From Homalodisca vitripennis (Eukaryota; Arthropoda; Insecta; Hemiptera; Cicadellidae): 64,000 nucleotides of DNA. The notes under the pieces were generated by a model. That model worked only from the letters and a program-made list of their open reading frames with translations, made no database searches and had not been told where the DNA came from. Positions 35,225-47,099 of the stretch are shown here, piece by piece. The position numbers and the translations under genes are program-made. Position 1 is the first letter of the stretch. Each line of letters begins with the position of its first letter. The stretch spans positions 23,063-87,062 of the forward strand of contig NW_025777470.1 of the NCBI RefSeq assembly GCF_021130785.1, written 5' to 3'.

Positions 35225-35390
35225 CAGTAAAGTTAGGTGGCGTTGAGAGTTATTCAGCAACAAATCGCCCGCATACAGACACCTGGTGGTGGTGGTGGTG
35301 TAAAGTTGGAAAGCAACTGATGTCGATGGGACAGGTGTTTCGTAACTTAAATTATTTTAATGTCTCAGTTATTCTATTATAGTGCTGTAA
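35225..35390 (+). repeat. Theta island, copy 2
   Basis: Close match to 10048-10200 (see that entry) with a longer GGT run. It is followed by ACTGATGTCGATGGGACAGG-type sequence also seen at 60480-60510. Confidence 0.75.
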
Positions 35391-35492
35391 AATTATAAAA
35401 TTGTATACAAATTTTCATTAAAAAAACTTTTTTAAATCTTAAAGTAAATAGTTATTACAACGTACTCAATTATGTTTTGTACAGACTTATAC

Positions 35493-35493
<1 letters not shown>

Positions 35494-35529
<36 letters not shown>
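35494..35529. repeat. (AT)n microsatellite
   Basis: About 36 bases of AT dinucleotides. Confidence 0.9.
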
Positions 35530-35530
<1 letters not shown>

Positions 35531-35699
35531 CAACAAAATTAAATTTATATTTTATTGTCGCCATTGCTATTAATGAGATTTATCGTAACATGTAAATATA
35601 AAAATCTGGGATTTATTGATGAAGAAATCTAAGGCAAAGCGAGAATAACAGTTAGTATTTTAATCTAGTCACAATTAGTATTTATTTTATAATATTCAT

Positions 35700-35900
35700 T
35701 GCTAATAATAAGTTTTTTCTAGGAATTTTGCGAGGGTTAAAGACTTAGGTACAAATTTGGGGAGGTCAATGTTTGTAATCACAATACATGGTTTTGAGTT
35801 ATGAATAGAATTAGTGGTCAGGCGGTAACAAGTGATGTACACGGCTGAAGTTTTACAACTGTAATTGATAATTTTATTATGATTTAAACTGTCTCTGGAA
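35700..35900 (+). repeat. Iota block, copy 2
   Basis: Matches 10480-10700, with shared GTTTGTAATCACA and GAATTAGTGGTCAGG. Confidence 0.65.
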
Positions 35901-36199
35901 ATATAAAAATATTTTTTAAACTTAGCGTGTATTTTTAACAGAAGAGAGCTTGTTATTTCTCTGTAGTGCATCAGAGACTAAACGTGAAGGAATAACCTTC
36001 AAACAATGAGACTACACGTTCGTAGAGCATTGATCCTCAGTTTCAAATTTGAGGGAAAATTCATTTGTTTACTACAGAAGATGAAATTTTCGTCTCTACC
36101 CAAATTATTCCAAAAAATTTTGATTATCGGTTTAATTGTGTTGGTTTATAAAATATACACATTATAAATGTTTTTATCTGATAATGTATACTACATATA

Positions 36200-36640
36200 A
36201 AATACAAACAATTAGTATTATATAACATACTAATAAAAGATAATTTTGTTACATTTACTCCACACTAAATCTAAATATTTCTTTTGAAAATATTATGGGT
36301 TCAAGACGATATTCTGTTTATAACGCGATTTTTAAACTTTACCCACATTTTAAAATCGTAGTAACAGATGCAGGCCGGCTACTAACTCGGGTTTCTTCTA
36401 AGTGACATTTATATTTCTACGCACCTTGAAACTACTCGTTGTAAGTAAGAAAAATAATAACAACCAAAATTCCTATTCAAAAAATGCATAAAGTAAAGTA
36501 TATTAAAACGTTCAAGCGGTGCCCCTTGTAAAGTAATAATAACCATTGTTTCTCTCTAATTAAATTCTCATAATAACAAATAGATATTGTAAGCCTTTAT
36601 TTACAATTCAAATATAAAACGCACGTAAGCCATTTATAAT
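36200..36640 (+). repeat. Kappa block, copy 3
   Basis: Matches 10930-11400 and 13890-14290 (GTAACAGATGCAGGC, TAAGTGACATTTATATTTCT, TTGAAACTACT). Confidence 0.65.
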
Positions 36641-37079
36641 AAAGTTTAAGTTTTAAAAAATGCATATTTTCTTATGTAATTTAGAGTTGGTCACATATAA
36701 TGATTGGCTCTGTGTTGTAATAATAACTTTTTTTCTAATTTAATTAGAATCTTGTTATAAATTTTGATACACTTTATTTTTAAAAACGTAATAAACAATT
36801 AAAAGTTTATTTGCCATTGTACGTGAACTATTTACTTTTTTACATTATCTATTCATAATGTATCATGAAGAAAGTAATAAACACCAATATATTAAAAAAA
36901 GCTGTTTTTTATAAAACACTAAGTACATTGAAGTTAATCCTCGTGACCTTAATTAATATTAAATGGTCTTGGTAAGTCTTATGAAATTAATGACAGTAAT
37001 TATCAAATATAATGTTAGCAGATTTATTTGATTAAATACTTCTGAGATATTTATATTGGGGTTTATTACGTATAGAGAT
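36641..37079. other. AT-rich spacer
   Basis: Matches loosely the kappa-lambda interval of unit 1 (about 14300-14640). No gene. Confidence 0.55.
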
Positions 37080-37400
37080 AACTATATTTGGTCAGTGGAT
37101 GTTATGCAAGATAATCAAAAAGCGCTATATAAATCATTAACTGTACAGACAAATTAGACGTGCTACATCAAGCACGTAATCACCGATGAGCTTATAAGGT
37201 GGCCTGATTGTAAGGACCTCTAATCAGATGGTGATAGCTATTCTGCTCCAACATAAAAAAAATTACTGAACAGACAACGTCAGAGTGGCAGACTCAGTTC
37301 ATAATGAACAAGGAGATTACAGGGAGCTCTGATTGGAAGGATCTCCAATCAGCTGGTGATTGTTAAGGGCTTCACTTAGAATTTAAACTCTAACAATTAT
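37080..37400 (+). repeat. Lambda array 3: two hairpin repeats
   Basis: The hairpin at 37204-37227 pairs CTGATTG with TAATCAG (one G-U). The hairpin at 37329-37352 is perfect: CTGATTGG and CCAATCAG around AAGGATCT. Upstream of the second is ACTGAACAGACAACGTCAG and AACAAGGAGATTACAGGGAG, close to the unit 1 consensus. Confidence 0.75.
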
Positions 37401-37439
37401 TTTTTTTTATAACTTAATAGTTAAGAACAGTAAGATATT

Positions 37440-38480
37440 AAGTACTCATCTAACCGGTGGTGTTCAATTACTAATTATAATTATGTACCACGTTAATAGT
37501 AATGGGTAGTCACCATTTAAAAACTACTCTCCCTTCAACACATTATTTCATGCATCAAACACTGGAAATGGTTTAGAGTAAAGTTGGATTTTAAATTTAT
37601 AATGTGTGAAATATAATATACCACTACTTCTTTATTACTGAATGGTAATATTAGTTTAAATTTATTTACAACTTATTAATAAATATCTATTAATGTCGTA
37701 TTTTTCTAGATAAAACCGATGTGTTGTTAGAGCCCATAAACTAATAATAATCTGTTAGGTACAATTGTTCTATGCATTTATAAACGATGTATTTGAATAA
37801 ATTTAAGAGTATACTTACTTCAAAAACGATTAATACGTGTATTTTATGTGTTGTGCATTTATTGATTAAATGACTATATCTTTCATATATAATGAATCAA
37901 AAATAGCTTTTTTATTAGTACAAATTATAGTACTGACCAGTATAAAATATAATGTGTATCGTACATGAAAACTGTATATACAAGGTTTTATGGATTATTA
38001 TCAACAAAATTCAAGATATCAAGAATTCCTTATATTTTATTTAAACTGCGTAAAAATATTAATACACTTGATGATTTGTGAAATTACAAAATTATCTTGT
38101 ACATTAAATTGTGAGGATTTTTTCTCCCCTTAAATGTAATATTAACCCTATCACCCTTGCTGTTAAAAAATTACATGGATCAAATATCTGTAGTAACGGA
38201 TATTGAATATTAAAAAAACTCTTATTCAAACACATTAATAAATTAATTGAATACAGAAAACTAATTATATCTAATCCTATTGCAGAGTCATGCCGCTGGG
38301 TTAAATTGGTTGACCAATCTTCCGTTGAAATAATATTATCCATCAATGTCGTATCTAGAGTAAAAACCTATATGTTGTAAGAGCCAATGCATTAAAAATA
38401 ATTTGTTATTTGCAACTTTTTCATGCATTAAAACCCTTGCTACTTAAATTAATGTGGAGAATACTTATATATAACAAAAT
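37440..38480 (+). repeat. Mu blocks, unit 2
   Basis: Two tandem mu copies (37440-37860 and 38340-38480). Both carry GTTGTTAGAGCC or GTTGTAAGAGCC, CATGCATT, and a GGAGAATACTTA-like end. A third lies past the foldback at 39350-39550. Confidence 0.6.
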
Positions 38481-38562
38481 TTAAAAGCTACTAATTTGTG
38501 GTTTTTAAGTGTTATGCAATTTTTATTTAAATTTATATATATTTTATATAAAATAATTAACA

Positions 38563-38595
<33 letters not shown>

Positions 38596-38660
38596 ATATA
38601 AAATTATGTTTATATTTATAATTATATATACATATATATATATATTATATACATACATAT
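38563..38660. repeat. (AT)n-rich tract
   Basis: Interrupted AT dinucleotide repeats. Confidence 0.9.
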
Positions 38661-38815
38661 ATAATTTAAAATACTTATTTTACTGACCATTAAAAGATTT
38701 AATGTTTGCAACTTTCATGAAACTGCTTATTTATAGAATGGTTTTATAGATTATTATTAAGTTTTGAAGGAAATCCTATTAAGAGATTTTTGGATCTACT
38801 CTTCATTTAATTTAA

Positions 38816-39211
38816 GGGGGTTCGGTATGCCCTATCCTTCCCATGTTAATTTAGCCAATTCTATGTACCTTTTTCTCAGAAACCTTTAAAGCTATCATTA
38901 TCAAACTTTAGGACACTACTATTTAGACCTTTGTTAACATTTAGAGCGGAAGACATTATAAAAATCTATTTTAAATTTATTATTAAAAAATTATAATTAT
39001 AAATTATTTTACAAAAAAATTAATAAATTTTTTATTTACAACAAATTAAATAAAAACTTCTTTTTTTAACTTTTTTCCCCTCTAAATGTTAACAAAGGTC
39101 TAAAATAGTAGTGTCCTAAAGTTTGATGATGATAGCTTTAAAGGTTTCTGAGAAAAAGGTACATAAAATTGGTCAAATTAACATGGGAAGGATAGGGCAT
39201 ACCGAACCCCC
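38816..39211. mobile_element. TTAA-flanked foldback MITE
   Basis: GGGGGTTCGGTATGCCCTAT at the left end is mirrored at the right end, with arms of roughly 150 bp. TTAA flanks both sides (38812-38815 and 39212-39215), the target duplication typical of piggyBac-superfamily elements. The 396-bp element has an AT-rich centre and no coding capacity. The arms are very similar to each other, suggesting fairly recent insertion or arm homogenisation. Confidence 0.85.
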
Positions 39212-39349
39212 TTAAGCGACTTAATATGATTAACACAGTTATTGATTTATGAAATAACATATCTATCCAATACAATAAATTGTAAGGATTCTTTTCTTCG
39301 TAACTTTATTATAAACCCTGGAACCCTTGCAATTAAAAAATTATTTACA

Positions 39350-39550
39350 TGAAATATTTGCAATAAAGGGGAATTATAATGTAGACATTCTAATTGAACT
39401 AACATGCTTGCAGCAAAATTTCTTGAATATTCGAGTAAGTTAATCTGATTGAAGGAGTCTACAAACATAGCGATTCATTATACTTTCAGATGCAATCTCT
39501 GGTAATGTCAAGCAAACACTTGAACTCTAAGAAAAGTGTGTTCTCTACAA
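39350..39550 (+). repeat. Mu block, unit 2 third copy
   Basis: Matches 12560-12740 and 61110-61320 (TGCAATAAAGGGGAATTATA, ACTTTCAGATGCAATCTCTG, AACACTTGAACT). Confidence 0.65.
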
Positions 39551-39779
39551 CTAATTTAGTCACAACAGACACAGTCGGGTTTTTATTGACGTTATAATAA
39601 CCCATCTGTATATAAGGTTAAAATAGAATTTGTTCAATGTAATTTATTACATGGAGTTTATAGTGAATAACGCTACTGATTGTTATTATTGTATAATATT
39701 CTACAACAGATTAATAATACACAAATATATAGTTAACAGAAACCTTAATTTCGTTTTGTAGTAATATTCTAAACATGAT

Positions 39780-40030
39780 AATTGTTCTCTGTGACGGATA
39801 TATAACACGCATTAGTACTTCATTATTTTATTACTTATTTACATCTCTACACCGTTACATACTATATGATACATCAGCTAACTTAGCAGATTAAATGTTA
39901 GGGAAGCCTATCACTCGAGGCGCTAGAAACAGTGCATTACTTCTCGTCTGTAATGTCTGTCTATTAGTCAGTTTGCCTATACGCTCATTAGTTTGTTTGT
40001 AAGAAAACTGACATATAGACTTGTTATTGG
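39780..40030 (+). repeat. Nu island, copy 2
   Basis: Matches 13080-13360 and especially 61670-61900 (AAGCCTATCACTCGAGG, AACAGTGCATT, AGTCAGTTTGCCTAT, TTAGTTTGTTTGT). Confidence 0.7.
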
Positions 40031-40986
40031 CCTTAAATCTTCTTTTTTAAGAGAAAACTCGAATTCCGTATTGGTGGATGTCACTCTGTAGGTTTTGACA
40101 AAAGATCAGTATATACTTTTAAAATTGGCAATAAAGGTAATATAGTGATGGATACGTGAAAATCACAAAAGTAAAATACGAACTTACAAAAATCTTACTT
40201 TTTGTATGAAATAAAGTATCATGTGTAGGCCTATGTAATTAACTATGGATTGGAAATTTTACATGATAACTTACGGAAGCCTGTTAGAATTTTTTATGCA
40301 CTATTGAGGAAAATAGTAATATGTACATGGTGGAAACAGCTATTTTAATAAGAAATGCATATAATTTTGTATTAAATTAAAAGCAAGGTTGTGAAGAATT
40401 ATAATCATTTTATTAATTATTCACACAAAGTATTCTACCTTTGAGGATCCAGGAGTGTCGTGTTTAAGTATTTTAGGATAGAGTAATAAATTTAACCGAC
40501 CGAAAAAAACGCAACAGTCCTAATTTGGTTAGGGAGGAAATATAAACCATCTTAATATTCTCATTTCTGATATTTTTCCATCATGTTGAAAGGGATGATA
40601 CTAAAAACGCGAAACACACTTTTCTTTACTTGGTTTTAAAAGGCGTTATAGTAATGTGTAATTTGACCTTTGTTTACATTTCATCTTTTCGATATTCTAA
40701 TCCATCCACTTCATCGACATCCTATTTCACGAAATATTTAAACAGTTACCTCTAACTTTAAGTGAAAACATTCTAGGTAATAACGATTTATTTTACATAA
40801 GGTTTCAAGATTACACAATTCCAGACTTTCAGAGTTCATTAACATGCTAAACATTAAGTTGTTTTACCATCCGGTTTTTATAAATTAACTTTAAAACAAC
40901 AATGCTTTCCTAGTGTTATATTTCATTATAAGTGCCATATTATGAAATCCAACCGCCTACATTATTGTATTCTTTGTATTGGAACA
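40031..40986. other. AT-rich spacer before the retrotransposon
   Basis: No gene recognised. Ends at the left target-site duplication. Confidence 0.55.
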
Positions 40987-40998
40987 AAGTGTACTATT
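40987..40998. repeat. Target-site duplication, 3' side
   Basis: AAGTGTACTATT, identical to 46369-46380. Confidence 0.9.
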
Positions 40999-41086
40999 TT
41001 TTCTTTTTTTTGCGTTGGGGTATTGGGGTGGATTCACAGATCCTCACACACACGTCAACCTGAGCTCATTTTGTGCCCCTTTGATG

Positions 41087-42199
41087 TTAGAGGGGTAAGC
41101 CTATCTTTGTGCCCTTAATTAGGCTAAGAAGCTTTTCCCCGATGCTAGCATCTGGTTCGTCGCCTGGTTGTTTATCACCGAAAAGAGCCCTTCTCCTTGC
41201 TCCCAGTCTCTCACAGTCCAGTATTATGTGTTTTGCAGTCTCTTCAGACTTATTGCAGAGTCTACACTCCGAGTCTTCATTTCGTAAACCTAGAGTGTTT
41301 AGGTGTTTCCTGAAGTGGCCGTGTCCAGTGATCAAGGCAATCACTTGCTTAACCCGATCCCTGCCCAGCCCCATCAGCCATCTGGTGAAGCAGCCGGAGC
41401 TAGAATCAGCAAGCAGTCTTTTGCCGAGTGCTTGTCCTTGGTGACTCTGCCACCGCAAGCGGTGTGTCTTCCTGGACCATTTGTTTATACTTTGGTAAGC
41501 GGCTGACTTGCTTATACCACAACTCGGTTCTGGACCGGTGTATGGCATGCTTGCTCCGCTTTTGGCAAGCCTGTCGGCGCATTCGTTGCCACCTATGCCT
41601 GTGTGGCCCGGTACCCAACCAAGACGCACAAAGTTGCGTGATCCAAGTTTGCAGAGAGTGTTAAAGCACTCCCACACAAGCTTGGATGTAATGCTGTTGG
41701 AGTCAAGAGCTTTAAGAGCTGCTTGACTGTCTGACATTATACAGATGTTCTTTCCTTGGTACCCTTTGGTAAGGCCTAGGTTGGCACAGGCCAGGATACC
41801 ATATATTTCGGCTTCAAATATGGAGCAGTTCCGTCCCAAACTGCCGCAAAGGGCAGTTCTAGGGGATTGACTAAACACTCCATATCCAGTTCTGCCCTTA
41901 ATAAGCGAGCCATCCGTGTACCAGACAAAGCTCTTTCTTATTGTAGGGATGTTATCTTGCGATTTCCACACATCTCTGGAGTAGAAGTCAACAGAGAATG
42001 GCTTATTGAATACGAACTCCGTCCTCATTATGTCGGAGACCATTTCGAGAATAGCGCTTGGGTTTACAGCTTCAGTGATGGTGCCATGGCCCGCGTTAGA
42101 CGCACCATTCCTCCACAAGCCAGCAACCATCAGTCGATAGGCTGACTTACGCGCTTCAGCTTTTATGTGGACATCAAGAGGTAGAAGTCCTAAAGCCAT
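41087..42199 (-). pseudogene. RNase H domain and CCHC tail of pol
   Basis: A 370-codon open frame continues the pol reading after a frame change near 42.2-42.3 kb. Counting from its first Met, the RNase H catalytic residues are all present: Asp96 (YTDGS), Glu131 (FEAEIYGI), Asp157 (MSDSQAA), His199 (WVPGHTG) and Asp209 (NECADRL). A CCHC-type cluster follows (Cys312, Cys315, His324, Cys329). This is the best preserved part. RNase H would remove the RNA template during reverse transcription. It is retained only in some non-LTR groups (I, LOA and relatives). Alone it lacks its own natural start, so it is part of a broken polyprotein. Confidence 0.88.
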
Positions 42200-42281
42200 C
42201 TCGAGGGTCGCTGAGGGACTGCTCCTAAATGCTCCGGTTGCAAAGATTGTGCCAAGCCTTTGTAAGCTTTCTAGCTTGGAT

Positions 42282-43925
42282 TTAGCAGTTACCTAAATTA
42301 ATCTTTGTCCACCAGACTAATGAACCATAAGTGATTTGAGGCCTTACAACTGCTTTGTAAAGCCATAGTGCTATATGGGGTTTTACGCCCCATGAGATTC
42401 CTGCAAGTCTCCTGGACGTCATGAGCGCCCACTTTGATTTATGCAGGATATTGTTAAGATGATCGTTCCACGTAAGCTTATGGTCTAGAGTCAGTCCTAA
42501 ATATTTGACTGTCTTTGACCACTCAAGCTGTGTGGATGCGAGTTTCAGCCTAGAAAGAGACTCTAGGTTCTTTTTCCTAGTGAATGGTACAACTACTGTC
42601 TTAGAGGGATTTACTTTCAGTCCTCTCCATGACACCAGTTGTGTACATGTTGAAGGTTGGTATTCATGATATCAACAACAACATTTGTATATTTTCCCTG
42701 CACCATAAGGACTATGTTGCCTGCATATCCTTGGACATACATTCCATTGTTAGTAAGGTCCTCAAGTAGATCATCTACTACTAGATTCCACAGTAGAGGT
42801 GACAGGATTCCTCCTTGAGGACATCCCCTTGTGGGTGCGATCACAAGCGACTCTTCATTGAGATCGGCCCTAATCCGTCTGGAGCACAGCATGGCCCTAA
42901 GCCACCGGCACAAAGCTGGCTCGAGGCCACGTCGCTGTGCTCCACTTACCATCGCAGTGAATTTAGCATTGTCAAAAGCTCCTTCAATGTCTATGAAGGT
43001 GAACAATGCCAATTCCTTGGCGGACAGGCTATCCTCAATCCTACTGACTAGTTGGTGCAGTGCTGATTCACAGGATTTGCCTTGCTGGTATGCATGTTGG
43101 TTGCGTTGAAGGGGAGTGTCTGAGAGAACTCCCTTTCTCAGGTGCCTCTCCACCAGTCTTTCTAATGTTTTCAGTAGAAATGAAGATAAACTGATGGGAC
43201 GAAAAGATTTAGGGACAGAATAGTCCGCTCTCCCTTTTTTAGGGATAAAGACCACCCTGTTGAGACACCAGACTTGTGGTATGTACCCATAAGCTAGGCT
43301 CGCCCTGAATAGTTCACATAGAAGGGTAAGGAGATTCTCCGGCCCTTGTTGAAGCAGGGCCGGAAAGATTCCATCCCCTCCTGCAGATTTGAAAGGGGCA
43401 AAATTTAGAAATTGCCCATTTGGCTTTAGAGAGAGTGACAATACTTCTGGCAATGGCCCAGCTACCACGATAAGCTCTTGGCCATGAGCCTGTCTCGTGG
43501 TTACCAGACGTTTCGGTGTCGTCATTCTCAAAGATAAAATCAGGGAAGTGAGTCTCAAGGAGAAGTTTGAGGCTATCACTAGGCCCGGAAGTGTGTTGAC
43601 CTCCCTGGGACCTTAAAGATCCCAAGTGACCGATTGGACCTGAGGCTAGTAAACGTTGCATTCTAGCTGCCGCGCTTAATTTATTTACCTTCTGTGTAAA
43701 CTGCCTCCAGGAACTTTGTTTTGCCTTTTTAATTGCTAGGCTGTATTCTGTTGGAGCTCTATGATAGTACTCACAGATACGGATCCCTTTGCATTGATTG
43801 TGCAGCTTCCTAATATTAGCCCTTTTGCGAGTGAGGTCCGCAGTCCACCACTTAGTATTGGTTCGACTCTTCCCCCGTCGCAATGGGCAATTGTCGTGGA
43901 AGCTATTGATTATAGCATTCTGCAA
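42282..43925 (-). pseudogene. Reverse transcriptase domain of pol, catalytic motif mutated
   Basis: The upstream linker lies in the frame 43925-43314 (KWWTADLTRKRANIRKLHNQ). The fingers and palm are in 43579-42617: KSAGGDGIFPALLQ, VVFIPKKGR, SFRPISLSSFLLKTLE, LFTFIDIEGAFDN, TRGCPQGGILSPLLWN. The active-site YADD is replaced by YAGN (codons 42716-42727), removing both aspartates. The thumb continues in another frame (42635-42282; KTVKYLGLTLDHKLTW). Beyond the frameshifts, loss of both aspartates would abolish polymerase activity. Confidence 0.88.
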
Positions 43926-44049
43926 GTCAGAAGCTATCTGATCTATGTCTGTGAAGCATCACACCCTTCCGCCTACCGATCCCAACTGTGACTGAAGGTC
44001 AGACTTATATCCCAACCAGTCAGTCCCTCCTAGGATTGCGATAGAGGAC

Positions 44050-44680
44050 CTCTGCAGCCTCATCTTGCAATTTGAAGCGGATATACCTGTGATCCGATAA
44101 TGAGGCCTCTTCCGCTTACGTGCCACTTATCAACCATTCCAAGTATACCTTGTGTGCAGATTGTTATATCAATAACTTCTTGTCTAATTCGTGTTGCGAA
44201 CGTAGGGCGGTTACCTTTATTACATATAAGTAGGTCCCCTACTTAGAAGAAATTGTAAAAGTGCCTCACCTCTGGGGTTAGTGTTGGTGCTGCCCCATCC
44301 AGCAGAGTGATGGGCCGTTGGCGTCACAACCTATAAGAAATTGTAGATGACTGGCTTGTGCTTTCTTCCACCAGGAGCTCTAGGTCTCTTGATGGAGGGA
44401 GTTCCCTGGCATCATCTGGCAAGTATACGGAGCCTACAATTGTGCTCTGTACTATGCCTCCATTCTTCCAGGTCAGTATGCCCACAGTGAGATCTCTGGA
44501 GCAGAATTCGTTGAGGGTTAGAATATCCAAGCCTCTCTTCAACAGGATGCAGGTCCTGACATTCCTTAGAGAGGTACAGTAAATTAACTTACCTTTGGTT
44601 TCATTTAGGCCCGCCACTCTCCCTTGGTGAAGCCATGGTTCTTGAATCAATGCCAGAATCGAATCCCTCCTGGAGGAAGA
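44050..44680 (-). pseudogene. AP-endonuclease domain of pol, broken
   Basis: The N-terminal signature LALIQEPWLHQG lies in the frame ending at 44324. The next piece, in another frame, reads AHHS then WGSTNTNPRGEALLQFL, the Asn-containing catalytic segment. SDH, the C-terminal catalytic signature, is at 44089-44097 in yet another frame. The domain would nick target DNA to prime reverse transcription. Stops and frameshifts between the motifs make it inactive. Confidence 0.75.
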
Positions 44681-44759
44681 ACTGGCAGAAGGCTGCCGAA
44701 GCAGCCCTACTGTGCTGGAAGTTGATTTTTTAGAACTCGTGGCATTGTCTTTGACTGTC

Positions 44760-46116
44760 GAGGAGACAATTGAGACCTGCCAGAGTCCTAGGTTGGCTCT
44801 CCAGTTGGAAGCCTTCACAGCCTTGTAGCAGACCTCGTCCAGGAAACAGGCGAATCCGTAACCTTTCGGATCTGGCTTGGATGGAAGGATTTTCCACTTC
44901 GTTTTACATTTAGGTTGGGGTTCTGCTTTTTGAACATTTCAAGTACCTTTTCAGGTGTCTTCTTCAGAAGCTTCGGATGAGCTCTGAAAAACACCCTAGT
45001 GGACCTCAAGATGTCCTTACGCAGACCCACTCTCAGAGAGATGTCGTCTCCCAGAGGTTTTTATTCTTTGAATAACTTCTTCCAGCCAACGTTTTGGTGT
45101 GCTCGTTGATGCAGGAAGCAATTAAAACACCTTTCTCTAGGTAGGTGCCCGCAAACGATGGAACGGAACCATCCTCCAGGGGTTGGATTTCTTCCATAAT
45201 TGCGACCTCGATGGCTTCTCCTTGCTCTGCACTAAGCTTCGCCTCCGGGTAGCCTTCGAGGGCTATGGCCATTTTGATCGCCGCGACCTCTCTGTAGCCT
45301 TGGGTGTGCTACCAGAGGCCTCGGGATCGTGGGCTTCCGGCTTTTTGGGTTTCCCTCCTAGCCTTTCTTTGCGGGCCCCTCAGCGGAGGGTGGGGTGACC
45401 AAGGTGCATCTGGGGCGTTTGGCCGACCCCTCCCCCGCCTTGGTACCCGCAGTTGGGCCCGAAGTTGAGACCTCCTGCCGATCTGGGTTATTTTTCTTCT
45501 TTTTCCCCCTCCTCCACTTGGAAGGGTCAAAAGCTTCACCCTTTTCAAGAAGTTAGCCTTTAGTGCTTCTCTCCTTTGAGCAGTGGTGAGATTAGGCCTC
45601 TTCATTCTGAGGTTGCCGAGTTGCTCTGTGGCATCATCCAGCGTACCTGTAGACATGGGAGTGCTTGGGCTGTTGAGGAGCTGATCTTCTATATCTTGAA
45701 GGGCTTTTGCTTCCTCAGCGCTTGTACTACCTTCCTCAGATAAAGCCTTGCCATGTATGGGAGCTTCAGTGTGCAATGGAACCTCCTGTGTTCCTAAGGC
45801 AACTTTGTTGAGGAGAGGGTAGGGATGTTGGCATAACAACCTCTTGAGTTGTGTTACCAGGTGATGGTGTGTGCGAGGTAGCTTCAGGAGCTACCTCAGC
45901 AGGAAGAGGTAGGTTAGAAACAGCTTCAGGAACTGTTTCAAGGGTTGGTTGGTTTTTGTTTTTGTTTTGGGTTTTTTTAATGTTGTTCCCACGAGTAGCT
46001 AGGGAATGGAAGGTCGATCCAGACAGAGCCCCGCATGCCTGGGTAAGCTGCTTTAAAACTGGAGGGTCGCCGGTGTCCAAAGTCCGCATAGTACAAACTG
46101 GTTTACCTCCAGCCAT
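44760..46116 (-). pseudogene. Gag-like ORF1, frameshifted
   Basis: Starts at the ATG at 46116 (MAGGKPVCTMRTLDTGDPP). The frame runs to 45766 and continues in a different frame (45839-45309), in a Pro/Thr/Ser/Glu-rich then Arg/Lys-rich region (KRRKITQIGRR, RRGRGRP), which suggests RNA binding. Two more pieces follow (45272-45033 and 45030-44815). The last part, GYGFACFLDEVCYKAV, looks like the usual C-terminal fold of ORF1 in such elements. At least three frameshifts are needed. No zinc knuckles were seen. In this copy the ORF1 end and the endonuclease share one frame. Confidence 0.6.
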
Positions 46117-46368
46117 TCAGCCCTGGCCTATGCTGTTCCACCGTGGCTTGGCCCCTAGTGGGAGAAATGAAAGGAAAACTAAATCGGAGGGTTGAGGAAG
46201 TTTACCTCAGATAGAAGAGAGGGAAGAAGAAAGATAGGCTGACACATAGAAAGGTGTGCCAGCCATAGGCCTCCAGAACAAGAAGAGAAGGGATCTGGAG
46301 CGTTAGCTAGGGTACCTCGGGGTCGCCACTACCCGTACGGCCTCGAAAGTAAGACCGCCCCTGAGGGG
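46117..46368 (-). other. 5' leader of the non-LTR element
   Basis: About 250 bases before the first ATG of the gag-like frame. It would hold the internal promoter in elements of this kind. No clear motif is identified. Confidence 0.5.
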
Positions 46369-46380
46369 AAGTGTACTATT
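46369..46380. repeat. Target-site duplication, 5' side
   Basis: AAGTGTACTATT, identical to 40987-40998. It marks the exact 5' end of the element. Confidence 0.9.
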
Positions 46381-47099
46381 AATGCAATGATATATTTCAG
46401 AGGTATACAATAACAAAAATTGTAATAGGCCATAAAAAGTATACGATCAGTCAATACAAGTCAAGTGTTATAAAGTTAACACGTACGTCATGTACCCATC
46501 CTTCCTTCTGCACAAAGAGTATATATTTTTACCTACCTATCATATAATGTTGATAATGGGCCTTGCATTGGCCTCGAGACCAAAGTCGGTATAGTTTATC
46601 TTAATATAATCTTCTTGACGAAATTTAAAACTGTATAAACCATCGGTTGCGTTTATTGAACACTTCATAATTTTTACACAGCTCAGAATATAAATGACTC
46701 TTTTTTTATTTTTAAGTCCAGATCACCTAGAATTTTAAAATCTAATTTTTATGTAAGTTTTGTTTACTAATAACAATAACATGAGAATTTAATAGACTCG
46801 TTTAGGTTTTAAAGAGGTAATAAAACACGCTAAACACAGTTAAATGCAGCTAAAAAGATCACTTTCCCTTTACTAATCCATTTAGCTTACTACAAAATAA
46901 ATTAAATTTATTCCGATGCTCAAAGTTACAGTGCTATGAATTATTATCTGTTGAAAATATTTATAACCAGAATTAACCATCTGTGGTTTATTGATACTGT
47001 ATTAAATTTATGAATTGAAGTAGTATGATGAATACATAAATAAATTTTGTTCTTTTAAGTGTTTTAGGTAGTTTGAATTATTTCAAGGTTAAGGTCATA
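46381..47099. other. AT-rich spacer after the retrotransposon
   Basis: Resumes the interrupted unit 2 sequence. Nothing recognised until xi, apart from partial similarity of 46900-47100 to 15560-15880. Confidence 0.55.

Larger units (their letters stand above)
40999..46368 (-). mobile_element. Near full-length I/LOA-like non-LTR retrotransposon
   Basis: A 5.37-kb minus-strand insertion bounded by a 12-bp target duplication, AAGTGTACTATT, at 40987-40998 and 46369-46380. The 3' end is a short poly(A), seen as a T run at 40999-41011. Reading 5' to 3' it has a short leader, a gag-like ORF1, an AP-type endonuclease, a reverse transcriptase, an RNase H and a CCHC tail. Its base composition is far less AT-rich than the surroundings. 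Many frameshifts and a mutated polymerase motif show it is dead. It separates nu from xi in unit 2. Assignment to the I/LOA group rests on the presence of RNase H plus the domain order. Confidence 0.9.

Noticed and set aside
41109..46195. Several plus-strand frames of 60-114 codons
   Set aside because: They are antisense shadows of the minus-strand retrotransposon pol and gag.
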